The notes beneath the pieces were generated by a model that saw only the letters and a list, made by a program, of their open reading frames with translations, did no database searches and was not told the origin of the DNA. Position numbers and translations under genes: made by a program. Source: Bacteroidia bacterium (GTDB lineage Bacteria > Bacteroidota > Bacteroidia > Flavobacteriales > Flavobacteriaceae). From it: 64,000 bases of DNA. The DNA lies in contig JAUIBW010000006.1 in the NCBI GenBank assembly GCA_030427585.1, positions 148,714 to 212,713 on the forward strand. The letters are read 5' to 3'. Position 1 is the stretch's first letter; the number at the start of each line of letters is the position of its first letter. Of the stretch, positions 1-9,789 are shown piece by piece.

Positions 1-1
1 T

Positions 2-2155
2 AAATATGTAGGTATGGCAATTATAGGATTGATTATTATCTTTTTTGGTAGTTCTCTGGCTTCATTTATAGGAATTGAACATCCATTACTAAGAATAGGG
101 AGTTTACCTGCTACAAAATACACAAACATGACAGGGTATGGGGATTATTCAAAACCTTTCCATCATTATGCTGTTTATTGGACTGCATTGGGTGTAGTAC
201 TCACAGTATTATCTTTTAAATTATGGCAACGAGGTACAATACATAAGTTTGCTTTCAGGTTAAAACAACTTCGATTTCATTGGAAAAAATGGGAACATGC
301 CACACTTGTATTTTTTGGAATACTTTTTATGATCTCAGGAGCAATTATTTATTACAATAAAAATGTGGTAAATGAGTATGTTACAGCAAGTGATATCTTA
401 GATTTTTATGAAGCATATGAGAAAAAATATAAGAAATATGATGTCCCCAGGCAACTAGTTCCGGTAGCAATAAAAACTAAAATGGATATATATCCAGATA
501 AGAATTTTTATACTATTAAAGCCGATTATATTCTCGAAAATAGAGGAAAAAATAGTTTGCGAGAAATCTTTATTTCAGAGAGGATTCCGGTTACCAACAT
601 GTCTATAGAAAATGCAATATTAGAAAAACATGACAGTGTTTATAATATTCGAATTTTTAAATTTGAAGAACCTCTGGTTCCGGGAGCACAGGTAAAATAT
701 ACATATGAACTTACGTATAACAAAAAAGGGTTTGAAACCAGTACATCATTGGTTAATAACGGGTCATTTATACAGCATAGTAATTTTGAACCAATTTTAG
801 GGTACACTACGAGTTTTGAAATCACAGATTCGTTTGAAAGGGAAAAACGTGGATTACCAAAACAAATAGAAGATAAAAACAATGCTAGCCATTTTAATGC
901 TGTCGATGTATCCTATATTAAATTACCATATGAAACTATTGTATCCACACAAAAAGATCAAACCGCTATAGCAACAGGAGAATTAATAAAAACCTGGCAA
1001 GAAAACGATAGAAACTTTTACCATTATAAATCGTCTCATGATATTATTCCTTTTTTAGCTTACTATTCGGGATCCTATGAGATCGAGAAAGAAAACTATA
1101 AGGGAGTAGAAATCGAACAATATTATCACCCGGGGCATCATTATAATATCCATACTATTTCTAAGAGTACCAGGCAAACGTTGGACTATTGCCAAAAGCA
1201 TTTTACAGATTATAAGTTTGACCATATTCGAATTGCAGAAATACCAGGGCATTGGCAATTTGGTGGACAAGCACAACCAGGAACTATTGCTATGGTAGAG
1301 AATCGGTTATATTTAACCGACAATCGTAATACCGATAATTTTGACCTTGTAGTCAAACGAACTATTCATGAAGTTGCGCACCAATGGTGGGGACATATGC
1401 TTACTCCTAAAAATGTAGATGGAGGAGGGTTAATTACAGAGGGACTAACCAAATATACCGAAGCAGTAATTATGGAAAAATACTATGGCAAAAAAGCAAT
1501 TTGGCAATTAAGCAAATCTGCTATTATCAGATATTTCACGGGTCGTTCTTATGCTACTGATCCAGAACCTCCTTTATACATTGAAGAAGGACAGTCTTAT
1601 TTGCTTTACGGAAAAAGCTATGTGTCTTTGCTAGCTCTTAAGGGTTTGATAGGAGAACAGAATATGAACGAAGCCCTAAGAAGGTTAATAGCCAGTTATA
1701 AAAATGAAAAAGAATCTAAAGTTACATCAGCAGAATTATTAAACGAGTTTTATGCGGTTACTCCAGAGAAATACCATATTTTGATAGATGATTGGTTTAA
1801 ACGTATTATTACCTATGATTTAAAAATCGAAAATGCAGAGGTTGCTGTACTCGATACCGGTAAATATGAAGTTACTATAGAGGTTTCGGCAAAACGTTTT
1901 GAAACCAAAGAAAATGGAGAAGCGGTAGCAATTTCAATAGATGAGCCTATTCAAATTGGAATGTTTTCAAAAGAGCCTAGTACAATAGGTAATCAAGATG
2001 GCATACTATATTTAAAGCCTCATCAGATTAATACAAGTCAAATGCAGTTTAAACTCATTGTAGATAAGATTCCGAAATATATCTCTATTGATCCTTTTGG
2101 AACCCGTTTGGATGCAAATAACGTTGATAACACTAAGAAACCTGTATTTAAATAA
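2..2155 (+). CDS. ABC transporter permease/M1 metallopeptidase fusion, 5' end outside window
   Basis: This is the C-terminal part of a giant inner-membrane protein that couples an ABC-2 permease to an extracytoplasmic M1-type zinc peptidase. The frame stays open to the left edge; an ATG at 14 is internal, because residues before and after it align with the last permease helices of the complete paralogues at 25046 and 49146 (NMTGYGDY here against DMNGYGHF). Seen: two last permease helices (about residues 1-22 and 55-75 from the ATG), one linker helix (95-113), then about 600 residues of peptidase. HEVAHQWWGH (about 452-461) is the zinc motif, the glutamate in ITEGL comes 19 residues after the last His, and YGKS supplies the likely catalytic Tyr. 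Unlike its two paralogues it has a near-canonical substrate motif, AMVEN (usual form GAMEN). The partner ABC ATPase and probably a two-component system should lie upstream. Confidence 0.9.
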   Translation, partial: KYVGMAIIGLIIIFFGSSLASFIGIEHPLLRIGSLPATKYTNMTGYGDYSKPFHHYAVYWTALGVVLTVLSFKLWQRGTIHKFAFRLKQLRFHWKKWEHATLVFFGILFMISGAIIYYNKNVVNEYVTASDILDFYEAYEKKYKKYDVPRQLVPVAIKTKMDIYPDKNFYTIKADYILENRGKNSLREIFISERIPVTNMSIENAILEKHDSVYNIRIFKFEEPLVPGAQVKYTYELTYNKKGFETSTSLVNNGSFIQHSNFEPILGYTTSFEITDSFEREKRGLPKQIEDKNNASHFNAVDVSYIKLPYETIVSTQKDQTAIATGELIKTWQENDRNFYHYKSSHDIIPFLAYYSGSYEIEKENYKGVEIEQYYHPGHHYNIHTISKSTRQTLDYCQKHFTDYKFDHIRIAEIPGHWQFGGQAQPGTIAMVENRLYLTDNRNTDNFDLVVKRTIHEVAHQWWGHMLTPKNVDGGGLITEGLTKYTEAVIMEKYYGKKAIWQLSKSAIIRYFTGRSYATDPEPPLYIEEGQSYLLYGKSYVSLLALKGLIGEQNMNEALRRLIASYKNEKESKVTSAELLNEFYAVTPEKYHILIDDWFKRIITYDLKIENAEVAVLDTGKYEVTIEVSAKRFETKENGEAVAISIDEPIQIGMFSKEPSTIGNQDGILYLKPHQINTSQMQFKLIVDKIPKYISIDPFGTRLDANNVDNTKKPVFK

Positions 2156-2234
2156 TTAATTTTTGATATGGTAAAAAATAATGGGAGTGTAAAAAAAGAA
2201 TTCATAACTTTCAAAATTCTATTAGATTGAATTT

Positions 2235-2804
2235 ATGAATAAAATACACTTCCTTATTTTTTTGTTAGGTTGTCTTACAGCATCCTTCTCTCAAAATACA
2301 AATGAAGCACAGCAATTTTGGAACTCATTACAGAATTTATGCGGAAAATCGTTTGAAGGAAATCTGGAATTACCTGTTGATGATGAGCAATTTGGTGGTA
2401 AACGATTAGTGATGCATGTACGTTATTGTAGTGATAACGTTATAAAAATACCTTTTTTTGTTGGGGATGACAGATCCAGGACCTGGGTGTTAACGTATAA
2501 AAATGACCGCATCACCTTAAAACATGATCATAGACATGAAGATGGCTCTGAGGATAAAATTACCCAATATGGCGGTACGACAACAAATACAGGGCAACGA
2601 GATATACAAGTATTTCCTGCAGATGAGGAAACAAAAAAAATGATTCCGGCGGCCTCTACTAATGTTTGGTGGATTACGATGGATGATACAGCTTTCACCT
2701 ATAACTTAAGACGTTTAGGAACTCCACGTGTTTTTAAAGTTGTAATGGATATCACAAAACCAGTAGAAAATCCTGGTGTTCCCTGGGGTTGGGTAGATAA
2801 TTAA
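2235..2804 (+). CDS. Secreted protein of unknown function
   Basis: A 189-residue protein with a clear Sec signal peptide: a short basic start, a hydrophobic core, and cleavage probably after SFSQ (about residue 20). The mature part is small and polar, with two cysteines (CGKSFEG and VRYCSD) that could form a disulfide outside the cytoplasm. It has a WGWVDN C-terminus and several Trp/Asp/Lys-rich strands that suggest a beta-rich, possibly lipocalin-like fold. I do not recognise a named family. It follows the permease/M1 gene by 79 bp on the same strand. TAACTTTC upstream of the start resembles the flavobacterial -7 box (7 of 8), so it may have its own promoter. The gene is real by codon pattern and signal peptide; its function is unknown. 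Confidence 0.8.
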   Translation: MNKIHFLIFLLGCLTASFSQNTNEAQQFWNSLQNLCGKSFEGNLELPVDDEQFGGKRLVMHVRYCSDNVIKIPFFVGDDRSRTWVLTYKNDRITLKHDHRHEDGSEDKITQYGGTTTNTGQRDIQVFPADEETKKMIPAASTNVWWITMDDTAFTYNLRRLGTPRVFKVVMDITKPVENPGVPWGWVDN

Positions 2805-3094
2805 TTAATATATTCTTAAATATAGTATTGTATTATGTCGGATACTATAGATAGTTGATTAGTTATATTTACAACAGTTTATTGATAAGCTATTCAGATT
2901 ATGGTGACCCTACAATATAGTTGATTTTATCAAATCTTATCGAAGAGAAGCAGTAAAATAGTAGCTAATCTATATTAAATTCATCATTTATAATTACGTT
3001 ATCAGGTACACACCATTAAACATTACATTAATATCTAAAACGCATTCCAGAATAGAAAAAGGTACTATTATAGCCCCATTGGTTTCTAATATAA

Positions 3095-3362
3095 CTATTT
3101 TGAATTTTTGACAAACAGCCCTTTTTCTTTATACAGGTTACGAACAGAAGAGGTCTTGATTTTAATATTATCTCCAGATACACCTTTAAAATCTTTTACT
3201 AAATGAAAAGTAGAAATCACAGTTTAATTAGTTTTATTTTAATCTTTGTAATAATAAATCATTATGAACCTTTATAAAATCTTTTTTAGAAAACATCTTT
3301 TCAAAAGAAGATTCGTTTGATGTAACATGTTTTTCAATAAAAAATGAATAGGTAAGTAATTA
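3095..3362 (-). pseudogene. Possible remnant of a decayed gene (two short open frames)
   Basis: Two consecutive minus-strand frames, each about 41 codons, are protein-like in composition (rich in Lys, Glu, Phe, Ser) but lie in different frames and lack good ATG starts. The upstream frame (stop at 3234-3236) contains FEKMFSKKDFIKVHNDLL. The downstream frame (from a GTG at 3218-3220 to the stop at 3095-3097) contains FKGVSGDNIKIKTSSVRNLY. They read like pieces of one protein broken by frameshifts, which would explain this unusually long gap. I cannot name the family. In A/T-rich DNA such frames also arise by chance, so this is a weak call. Confidence 0.25.
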
Positions 3363-3389
3363 GGTATTATTTATATATTAGCCACTATC

Positions 3390-3414
3390 TATCAAAGTAT
3401 AGTTTTTTTTGATA
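3390..3414. promoter_or_regulatory. Inverted repeat upstream of ECF sigma gene
   Basis: TATCAAA (3390-3396) pairs with TTTGATA (3408-3414). An overlapping alternative pairs AAGTAT with ATACTT. The repeat lies about 50 bp before the sigma factor start, where a promoter or operator would be expected. It could bind a regulator or be a chance A/T palindrome. Confidence 0.25.
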
Positions 3415-3464
3415 CTTAAGAAGTATATTATTAATGATCTAAATAATAGGAGAAAGATAAATTA

Positions 3465-3965
3465 ATGAAATCATCAAAGAAAAAGAGGTTTTCAATTTTA
3501 TTTGATAAACATTACAAAAAACTCTTCAATTATTCTTTCAAGGTGGTTAAAGAAAGAGATCTTTCTCAAGAGTTAGTACAAGAAACGTTTATTAAACTTT
3601 GGGAAAAAATAGAACAAATTCAATCAAATGATCGTTCGATAGAATCATTTCTTATTGTCACTTTAAAGAATAAGATAATTGATCATACCAGAAAGCATAA
3701 AACCCGAGAAAAGCATACCAATTTATATTCACTAAATCGCGATATACTACAAAACATAGATAATCAATGGGAGCTGTCACAAAAAATAGATAGTATTTAT
3801 GCTTCACTTCCTCCCAAGACAATAGAAATATTTAGATTATCACGAGATCAAGGATTTACTTATCATGAGATCGCTACACACAAAAATATTTCTGTAAAAA
3901 CAGTAGAGCTTCATATTTCTAAGGCTTTATCAGCATTTAGGCAAGAGTTACAGGATTATTTATAA
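3465..3965 (+). CDS. ECF RNA polymerase sigma factor (FecI-like)
   Basis: A 166-residue group 4 sigma factor with only regions 2 and 4, normal length for this family. Region 2 (about residues 10-75) has the core-binding helix around ELVQETFIKLWEKI. Region 4 (about 105-160) has the helix-turn-helix FTYHEIATHKNISVKTVELH. It should direct RNA polymerase to the TonB receptor operon downstream. The next gene is its FecR-type anti-sigma factor, 53 bp on, and the receptor after that has an STN signalling domain. This is the classical cell-surface signalling arrangement: ligand on the outer-membrane receptor, signal across the periplasm to FecR, release of the sigma factor. The ligand cannot be read from the sequence. 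Confidence 0.95.
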   Translation: MKSSKKKRFSILFDKHYKKLFNYSFKVVKERDLSQELVQETFIKLWEKIEQIQSNDRSIESFLIVTLKNKIIDHTRKHKTREKHTNLYSLNRDILQNIDNQWELSQKIDSIYASLPPKTIEIFRLSRDQGFTYHEIATHKNISVKTVELHISKALSAFRQELQDYL

Positions 3966-4018
3966 TTTTTGATAGGGTATAGCTATGCGACTAACGTCTT
4001 ATAGTAAAATACCTTATT

Positions 4019-4999
4019 ATGGAACAGAATCAAATAACAGAAGTAGACATTTGGGAGTATATCTCAAAAAGTGCTGATATAGCTACTAATGAAAGAGTAG
4101 AAGAGTGGATGAATTCTGAAGATTTTAATGAAGACCTGTTTAATAAAATACAGAAAATTTACAACATCACTGGTGAAACCCAAAAGCATAGTGATTTAGA
4201 AACAAATACCGCCAAACAAAGGTTTTTTGATGCAATAGAAAATGAAGAAAGAAAAAACTATAGTTGGAAAAAGATCATAAAATATGCTGCTATGGTAGCG
4301 ATTTTAGTATCAACTGCTTTATACACCTATCAAATACTGGTGCCAAATGATATTATAAGCATTGAGACTGCGTATAGTGATTGTGAACAAATACACCTTC
4401 CTGATGGTTCTGTGGTTTGGTTAAATTCTTCAAGTAAGCTGTCTTACAACCCAAAATCTCCAAGAACCCTATTTTTAGATGGTGAAGCTTTTTTTGAAGT
4501 AGCAAAAGATAAAGAATACCCTTTTACTGTAGAGACGCCGGATCATGTTATAGTAAAAGCTTTAGGGACAAGTTTTAATGTAAAATCATATGCAGAAAAT
4601 ACATTTACAGAAACGGTATTGCTAACCGGTAAAGTAGAAGTGAGCTCTAAGGAGTATTTTAAGAATAGCATCATAATGCTTCCTAATGATAAAGTAAAGA
4701 TTTTTAAGAATGATGGGCGTGTAATTACTTCAAAATCCAGTAATGCTGCTAGTAGTAGTATTGCTTGGAGAGAAAGCAAAATACAATTTAATAATAAACC
4801 ATTTTTAGAAATAGCAAAGGATTTAAAAATTCAACATAATGTTAATATACGTTTTGAAAATGAACAAATATCTAATTCAAGATTTACAGGATCCTTTGAT
4901 CAGGATTTACCAATTAACGATATTCTGGAAGTATTAAAAGCTTCAAAAGATTTTGAGTATGAATATAAAACAAAAACAAATGAGTGGATAATTAAATAA
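4019..4999 (+). CDS. FecR-family anti-sigma/signal-transducing membrane protein
   Basis: A 326-residue single-pass inner-membrane protein. The N-terminal cytoplasmic part (1-85) should bind the sigma factor encoded upstream. One transmembrane helix lies at about 90-110 (AAMVAILVSTALYTYQIL). The periplasmic FecR domain (about 120-215) carries the typical LPDGSVVWLNSSSKLSYN and DGEAFFEVAKD signatures. The C-terminal DUF4974-like domain (about 255-326) contains FNNKPFLEIAKDL and ends in a short beta segment. It receives the signal from the STN domain of the receptor at 5092. Gene order sigma, FecR, receptor is the family's usual order. Confidence 0.95.
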   Translation: MEQNQITEVDIWEYISKSADIATNERVEEWMNSEDFNEDLFNKIQKIYNITGETQKHSDLETNTAKQRFFDAIENEERKNYSWKKIIKYAAMVAILVSTALYTYQILVPNDIISIETAYSDCEQIHLPDGSVVWLNSSSKLSYNPKSPRTLFLDGEAFFEVAKDKEYPFTVETPDHVIVKALGTSFNVKSYAENTFTETVLLTGKVEVSSKEYFKNSIIMLPNDKVKIFKNDGRVITSKSSNAASSSIAWRESKIQFNNKPFLEIAKDLKIQHNVNIRFENEQISNSRFTGSFDQDLPINDILEVLKASKDFEYEYKTKTNEWIIK

Positions 5000-5008
5000 A
5001 ATAAAAAA

Positions 5009-5032
5009 GTGGGAAAACTGCCATTTTCCCAC
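5009..5032 (+). terminator. Hairpin between fecR-like gene and TonB receptor
   Basis: GTGGGAAAA (5009-5017) pairs perfectly with TTTTCCCAC (5024-5032) around a 6-base loop. No T-tract follows on the plus strand; A-runs precede it. It is therefore more likely a partial terminator, mRNA-processing or stability hairpin that separates regulator from receptor expression than a strong terminator. Confidence 0.5.
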
Positions 5033-5091
5033 CAATGTGTCAATACTATTCTAATCGCGAAAATCAGTAATAATTAACAACATTCAAATTT

Positions 5092-7806
5092 ATGAAAATA
5101 AAACAGTTCGTTCTGTCTTTGCAGGTAAAAAAACCTGGTAAGAAAAGTATTCTATTAATGAAATTATCTTTTTCTCTTTATCTACTTGGTTGTTTACAAC
5201 TCATGGCTATCAATGGCTTTTCTCAGGATAAGGTTACATTAAATCTCGAGAATACTCAGTTAGAAACCATATTAAAACAAATTGAGAAACAAACTTCATA
5301 TAGTTTTATCTATAATAATGACGAAATTAACGTGTCGCAGAAACTTACTATTGAAGTAATAGATAAAGATGTAACTAAAGCACTTAATGAGTTATTGCAA
5401 ACCACCACGATCAAATATTTGGTAAAGAATAGTTTTATAATACTTTCTAATCACCCTCGGCAAAAGAATAAGTATACCTTAAGTGGAACTGTTAAAGATG
5501 CTGCAACAGGTGAAACCTTACCCGGAGCTAGTATTTATATAAAAGATGGAAACAAAGGAGTCACTACTAATGAGTATGGATTTTACTCTATCACACTTCC
5601 CGAAGGTAATTATAATTTCCAAATTTCATATATGGGATATGCTCAAAAAGAGATAAACCTAGAATTAGCCGAGAATACAAAGCTCGATATTCAATTAGAA
5701 TCTGCTTCTAATGAATTAGATGAAGTAACGATTACTACTAATACCGAAAGTAAAAGCCAGGTAAATACAATTGAATCTGGTGTTTCCAGTTTAAAAAGCT
5801 CAGATATTAAACGATTACCCGCTTTTTTGGGAGAACCAGATATTGTGCGGGCACTATTAACACTTCCCGGCGTTAATACGATTGGAGAAGGTTCTCCCGG
5901 AATTAATGTTAGAGGTGGTAATATAGATCAAAATCTTTTCTTGTTAGATGAAGCCCCTGTGTATAGTCCCAGTCATGTATTTGGTTTATTCTCAGGTTTT
6001 AATACTGATGCTATTAAGGAAGTAAAACTATATAAAGGAGGGATCCCAGCACGATTTGGAGGTAGAGCATCTTCTGTTTTAGAAATTAGACAACGGGACG
6101 GAAATACGAAGACTTTTAAAGGAGAAGGAGGATTAGGACTATTGTTTTCTAGGCTTACACTAGAAGGGCCAATAAAAAAGGAAAAATTAAGCTTTTTGGT
6201 TTCGGGTCGCAGATCTTACTTTGATGTGTTTTTTCCGATTATAGGAGGAGAGGTGAAAGATCAAAAACTTTACTTCTATGATCTGAGCTCTAAACTAACC
6301 TGGAAAATTAATAAAAATAATACCTTGTTTCTGTCGGGTTATTTTGGTGCAGATGTGATGAAACTCAATTTTGAAGAAGGGGTCAATTCTGATGGTACTC
6401 AAGGGCCCAATGAAGAGACAGATGTTAATTGGAAAAATACCACAACTACAATACGATGGAATTATATATTCTCTAACAAGTTATTTATGAATATTTCTGC
6501 CATATATAGTAAGTACAATAATAATTTAGAAAGTACAGATGGTGGTCCTTTAGAGACATCTAGTAGTATAAAATGGATCTCTTCAATAGAAAACTATATC
6601 ATAAAGCCAGATTTTACTTATTACATTAATCCAAGTACAAAAATGAGATTTGGAGTAAATGGTACGCTGTATCGATTTGCACCTGCAAAAGCTTCTAGTG
6701 ACGATATTGGGATGAATGTTATTGATTTTGAAATAGAAAAAGGAGTGGAGACAGCACCATATATAGAATATGAAAAAAAGTGGAACAAATTTTCATTTAG
6801 TACAGGATTGCGGTATTCCTGGTTTGGAAACTTTGGTGTAAATAAAGTTGCTACATATAACCCAGACTTCCCACAGAGTACAAGTACGATTATTGGCACC
6901 AGAGAGTATAAAAAAGGAGAGCTTATAAAGAGTTATGCTGGTTTTGAGCCTCGGATTTCATTAAAATATGATCTACAAGAAAATAAGGTATTAAAGCTAG
7001 GGTATAACAGGATGCTTCAGTACATTCATTATATTTCTAACACAACATCGGCCATGCCGTTTGATATCTGGAAACTTTCGGGAACGCATATAAAACCATT
7101 AGAGGTTGATCAGGTTTCTGTAGGATATGTGTATGACACCCCGAATAAAGGCTATAATTTTATTGTAGAAGGATATTACAAAACCTTTAAAAATATAATT
7201 GAATATAAAAATGGAGCAGACCTGTTTTTAAATGAAAATGTAGAAACTCAATTATTACCTGCCGAAGGGTACTCCTACGGAACAGAATTTGGGATTTATA
7301 AAAACACAGGAAAGTTAAAAGGAAGCTTTAATTATACCTATGCGGTTACCAAAAGAAAGACGATTAGCGCTTTTTCTGATGAAAATATTAATAATGGAAA
7401 GTATTATCCTTCAAATTATGATAGACCGCATGTTCTTAACCTAACAACCGATTATACATTAGGAAAAAAATGGAATATAGGGGTGTTTTTTACATATCAA
7501 TCGGGTAGACCTACAACAAAAGCAACCGGAAGGTTTATTTTTGATGATAATCCCTATTTAACCTATTCTAGTAGGAACGCGTATCGGTTACCAAGTACAC
7601 ATCGAATGGATATTTCATTTACTTACACCCCTCATAAACCACACAAAAAATGGAAAGGCAGTTGGTCTTTTGGGGTATATAACCTGTATTCACGTAGAAA
7701 TACATTTTCTTCTCTTTCTATATTTCAAAACAATCAATTGAGATCTTATAATTTTTACTTATTAGGAGTCCCGGTACCTTTTATCACATACAATTTTAAA
7801 TTTTAA
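5092..7806 (+). CDS. TonB-dependent outer-membrane receptor with STN signalling domain
   Basis: A 904-residue receptor for energy-dependent uptake of an unknown ligand. Order seen: a long basic N-terminus with the signal peptide (core at about 24-44, cleavage after NGFSQ); STN domain (about 46-112, VTLNLENTQLETILKQIEKQ); carboxypeptidase-regulatory-like beta-sandwich (about 125-205, LSGTVKDAATGETLPGASIY); plug (about 220-330, with SPGINVRGGNIDQNLFLLDE); 22-strand-type barrel ending in Phe (VPFITYNFKF), as outer-membrane proteins do. The STN domain and the upstream sigma/FecR pair show that it also signals its own induction. A DUF4249 lipoprotein follows 4 bp later, as is usual for this receptor subfamily. 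An alternative start at 5158 would shorten the cytoplasmic stub. Confidence 0.95.
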   Translation: MKIKQFVLSLQVKKPGKKSILLMKLSFSLYLLGCLQLMAINGFSQDKVTLNLENTQLETILKQIEKQTSYSFIYNNDEINVSQKLTIEVIDKDVTKALNELLQTTTIKYLVKNSFIILSNHPRQKNKYTLSGTVKDAATGETLPGASIYIKDGNKGVTTNEYGFYSITLPEGNYNFQISYMGYAQKEINLELAENTKLDIQLESASNELDEVTITTNTESKSQVNTIESGVSSLKSSDIKRLPAFLGEPDIVRALLTLPGVNTIGEGSPGINVRGGNIDQNLFLLDEAPVYSPSHVFGLFSGFNTDAIKEVKLYKGGIPARFGGRASSVLEIRQRDGNTKTFKGEGGLGLLFSRLTLEGPIKKEKLSFLVSGRRSYFDVFFPIIGGEVKDQKLYFYDLSSKLTWKINKNNTLFLSGYFGADVMKLNFEEGVNSDGTQGPNEETDVNWKNTTTTIRWNYIFSNKLFMNISAIYSKYNNNLESTDGGPLETSSSIKWISSIENYIIKPDFTYYINPSTKMRFGVNGTLYRFAPAKASSDDIGMNVIDFEIEKGVETAPYIEYEKKWNKFSFSTGLRYSWFGNFGVNKVATYNPDFPQSTSTIIGTREYKKGELIKSYAGFEPRISLKYDLQENKVLKLGYNRMLQYIHYISNTTSAMPFDIWKLSGTHIKPLEVDQVSVGYVYDTPNKGYNFIVEGYYKTFKNIIEYKNGADLFLNENVETQLLPAEGYSYGTEFGIYKNTGKLKGSFNYTYAVTKRKTISAFSDENINNGKYYPSNYDRPHVLNLTTDYTLGKKWNIGVFFTYQSGRPTTKATGRFIFDDNPYLTYSSRNAYRLPSTHRMDISFTYTPHKPHKKWKGSWSFGVYNLYSRRNTFSSLSIFQNNQLRSYNFYLLGVPVPFITYNFKF

Positions 7807-7810
7807 AATC

Positions 7811-8647
7811 ATGAAGCCACTATATCATATTATATTAATCATTTTTTGTTCATCATCTATTATTAGTTGCCTTGATGAAACAAAACCAGATGCAGCATTT
7901 GAGCCACAAGTTTTTATCTATGGATATCTAATCAATAATACAGATCATATCAAAATTACGATCCAAAAAACTGTTCCTGTTCAGGATACAAATCTTGATC
8001 CTATTAATGATGCTTCGGTATCCTTATTTACCCAAAATACATTCGGAACTGTTACATTGGTAACCGATGATTTTGTAATTAACGACGGGGTATATGAAAG
8101 TACCGAAATGATTACAGGTATCATCGGTAATACATATTGGATCCAGGTAACACTTCAGGATGGAACTACCTATGAATCAGAACATGAGCAATTAAAAATA
8201 CCTATACGAATTACAAATATTGATAGAGTTGAAGGTTTCTCACGAGTTGAGTTTAGAGATCCGGAAAATATTTCCAACTTTTATTTAGTAAGATATCGTT
8301 TCTATAATAACAGTGAGGTTATTGCCACTCGTTTTGAATTATCAAGTGACAATTTGTTTGATGGAAACGATAATGCCTTTATAGAAACACAATATATTGG
8401 AGGTAATGGTATAGGGGTTAGTTTGCAAAATCTTAATTTCTTAACCTACCAATATTATGTAACATCTTTTGATCAATATGAAAATCAGGTAGATTTTGGT
8501 AGCCCGGAAACGGTCGAACCATTTCTGGTATTTTCAAAACCTCCTATGAATTTAGTCGGAAATATTAGAAATACTACTGCCAACGAAACCGCTTTAGGCT
8601 TTTTTGGGGTTTTTAGTGTAGACTATAGAGAGGCGATCTTTAACTAA
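7811..8647 (+). CDS. DUF4249 domain lipoprotein
   Basis: A 278-residue lipoprotein with lipobox SIISC (Cys20). Family features seen: an early strand pattern FEPQVFIYGYLINNTDHIKI, the repeated phrase on a vulnerable element (NDASVSLFTQN), and a long beta-rich body. DUF4249 proteins are encoded directly after STN-type TonB receptors in Bacteroidota, as here (4-bp gap), and presumably act with the receptor at the outer membrane. The molecular role of the family is not known. Acidic residues after the lipidated Cys (LDETKPD) would fit surface exposure; this is inference. Confidence 0.9.
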   Translation: MKPLYHIILIIFCSSSIISCLDETKPDAAFEPQVFIYGYLINNTDHIKITIQKTVPVQDTNLDPINDASVSLFTQNTFGTVTLVTDDFVINDGVYESTEMITGIIGNTYWIQVTLQDGTTYESEHEQLKIPIRITNIDRVEGFSRVEFRDPENISNFYLVRYRFYNNSEVIATRFELSSDNLFDGNDNAFIETQYIGGNGIGVSLQNLNFLTYQYYVTSFDQYENQVDFGSPETVEPFLVFSKPPMNLVGNIRNTTANETALGFFGVFSVDYREAIFN

Positions 8648-8661
8648 TAACAAACATAAAC

Positions 8662-9789
8662 ATGAAAACATATATATTCAGCATTATCACTGTTTTATTT
8701 CTTTTTATAAGTTGTGAAAAGAGTGATAACGCATCTGTAAATAAAGCTCAGGAGTTTAAGACTTTTCTTCAACAGGAAATGGAAAAACAACATATTCCCG
8801 CAATGTCTATATTAATATTTGAAGAAGATAAAATCCTTTTTGAAGAATATCTGGGAAAATCAAATATCGAAAAAGATAGCAATTTAAAAAACGATCACTT
8901 GTTTTTGTTGGCTTCAGTTTCAAAATTAGTGGTTTCTACTGCTTTATTGCAGTTATACGAGCAAGGTCATATTGCTTTAGATGAAAACATTAATGAATAC
9001 TTACCCTTTTCTGTTCAAGTCCCCAATCAGACTACTTCTATTACATTTAGAATGCTATTAACGCATACTTCTGGGATACGTGATAATTGGGATGTATTAT
9101 ATGATCAACTCTATTATGAAGAAGATAGCCCTATTTCATTAGAGTATTATTTAGAAAACTACTTAGTTGAAGGAGGAGAATATTATAATGAAGATGAAAA
9201 TTTCTATGATTTTGAACCCGGTAGTAATTTTAGGTATTCAAATGTCGGAGATGCGTTAATTGCTGTATTAGTCGAAAAAATTTCGGGTATTGATTTTAAT
9301 ACATATTGTAAACAACATATTTTTAACCCTTTAGGTATGGTTAATACGTTTTGGAGATATGATGAAATTTCACAACCAATAGTACAGCCTTATCAGTATA
9401 CTAATGGCAAGTATAAAGCTATTCCCCACTATACATTTACAGATTATCCTAATGGGGGACTACGTTCCAATGTTAGAGATATGCATAAACTATTAACAGC
9501 ATTTGTTTTAAATGGTAGATCTAATGATCATCAATTATTACAATCAGAGACCATTGTTGAAATGTTAACACCACAAATACCTAACATATATGGTCAAATG
9601 GGATTACATGTTTTTTACCTTGATGATAGTCGAAATTTATGGGGACATAGTGGAGGAAGTGAAGGTGTTGCCACTATTGTCGCTTTTAATCCCGAATCAA
9701 AAATAGGAATATTACTGTTTACAAATAATTGGGAAATTAAAATCTCTGAGATATATCGTAAAGCATATGATTTAGGAACCGATTTGTAA
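8662..9789 (+). CDS. Serine hydrolase lipoprotein, beta-lactamase/DD-peptidase fold
   Basis: A 375-residue lipoprotein (lipobox FISC, Cys18) of the class C beta-lactamase-related family (S12-like). Catalytic motifs are intact: SVSK (Ser85/Lys88), YSN (in FRYSNVGD) and HSGG near the C-terminus (GHSGGSEG). The usual LLTHTSGI and FEPGSNFRYSN signatures are present. Such enzymes cleave peptides, D-amino-acid amides or esters in the envelope; true beta-lactamase activity is not implied. It lies 14 bp behind the DUF4249 gene and probably closes the sigma/FecR/receptor operon, so it may trim or process the ligand taken up. Confidence 0.9.
   Translation: MKTYIFSIITVLFLFISCEKSDNASVNKAQEFKTFLQQEMEKQHIPAMSILIFEEDKILFEEYLGKSNIEKDSNLKNDHLFLLASVSKLVVSTALLQLYEQGHIALDENINEYLPFSVQVPNQTTSITFRMLLTHTSGIRDNWDVLYDQLYYEEDSPISLEYYLENYLVEGGEYYNEDENFYDFEPGSNFRYSNVGDALIAVLVEKISGIDFNTYCKQHIFNPLGMVNTFWRYDEISQPIVQPYQYTNGKYKAIPHYTFTDYPNGGLRSNVRDMHKLLTAFVLNGRSNDHQLLQSETIVEMLTPQIPNIYGQMGLHVFYLDDSRNLWGHSGGSEGVATIVAFNPESKIGILLFTNNWEIKISEIYRKAYDLGTDL

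Larger units (their letters stand above)
2805..3464. other. 660-bp gap between secreted orphan and sigma factor
   Basis: No intact gene is visible on either strand. The left half is featureless A/T-rich DNA. Possible decayed coding sequence lies on the minus strand in the right half (separate entry), and a small inverted repeat sits just before the sigma gene (separate entry). Confidence 0.6.

Noticed and set aside
5092..8647. SusC/SusD-type polysaccharide utilisation locus
   Set aside because: The receptor has STN and FecR/sigma partners, and its neighbour is DUF4249, not SusD; no glycoside hydrolases are present.
8662..9789. Serine hydrolase as an antibiotic-resistance beta-lactamase
   Set aside because: SxxK, YSN and HSGG motifs are shared by many non-lactamase peptidases and esterases; context (receptor operon) and lipid anchor do not point to resistance. 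The same applies to 41222 and 57662.
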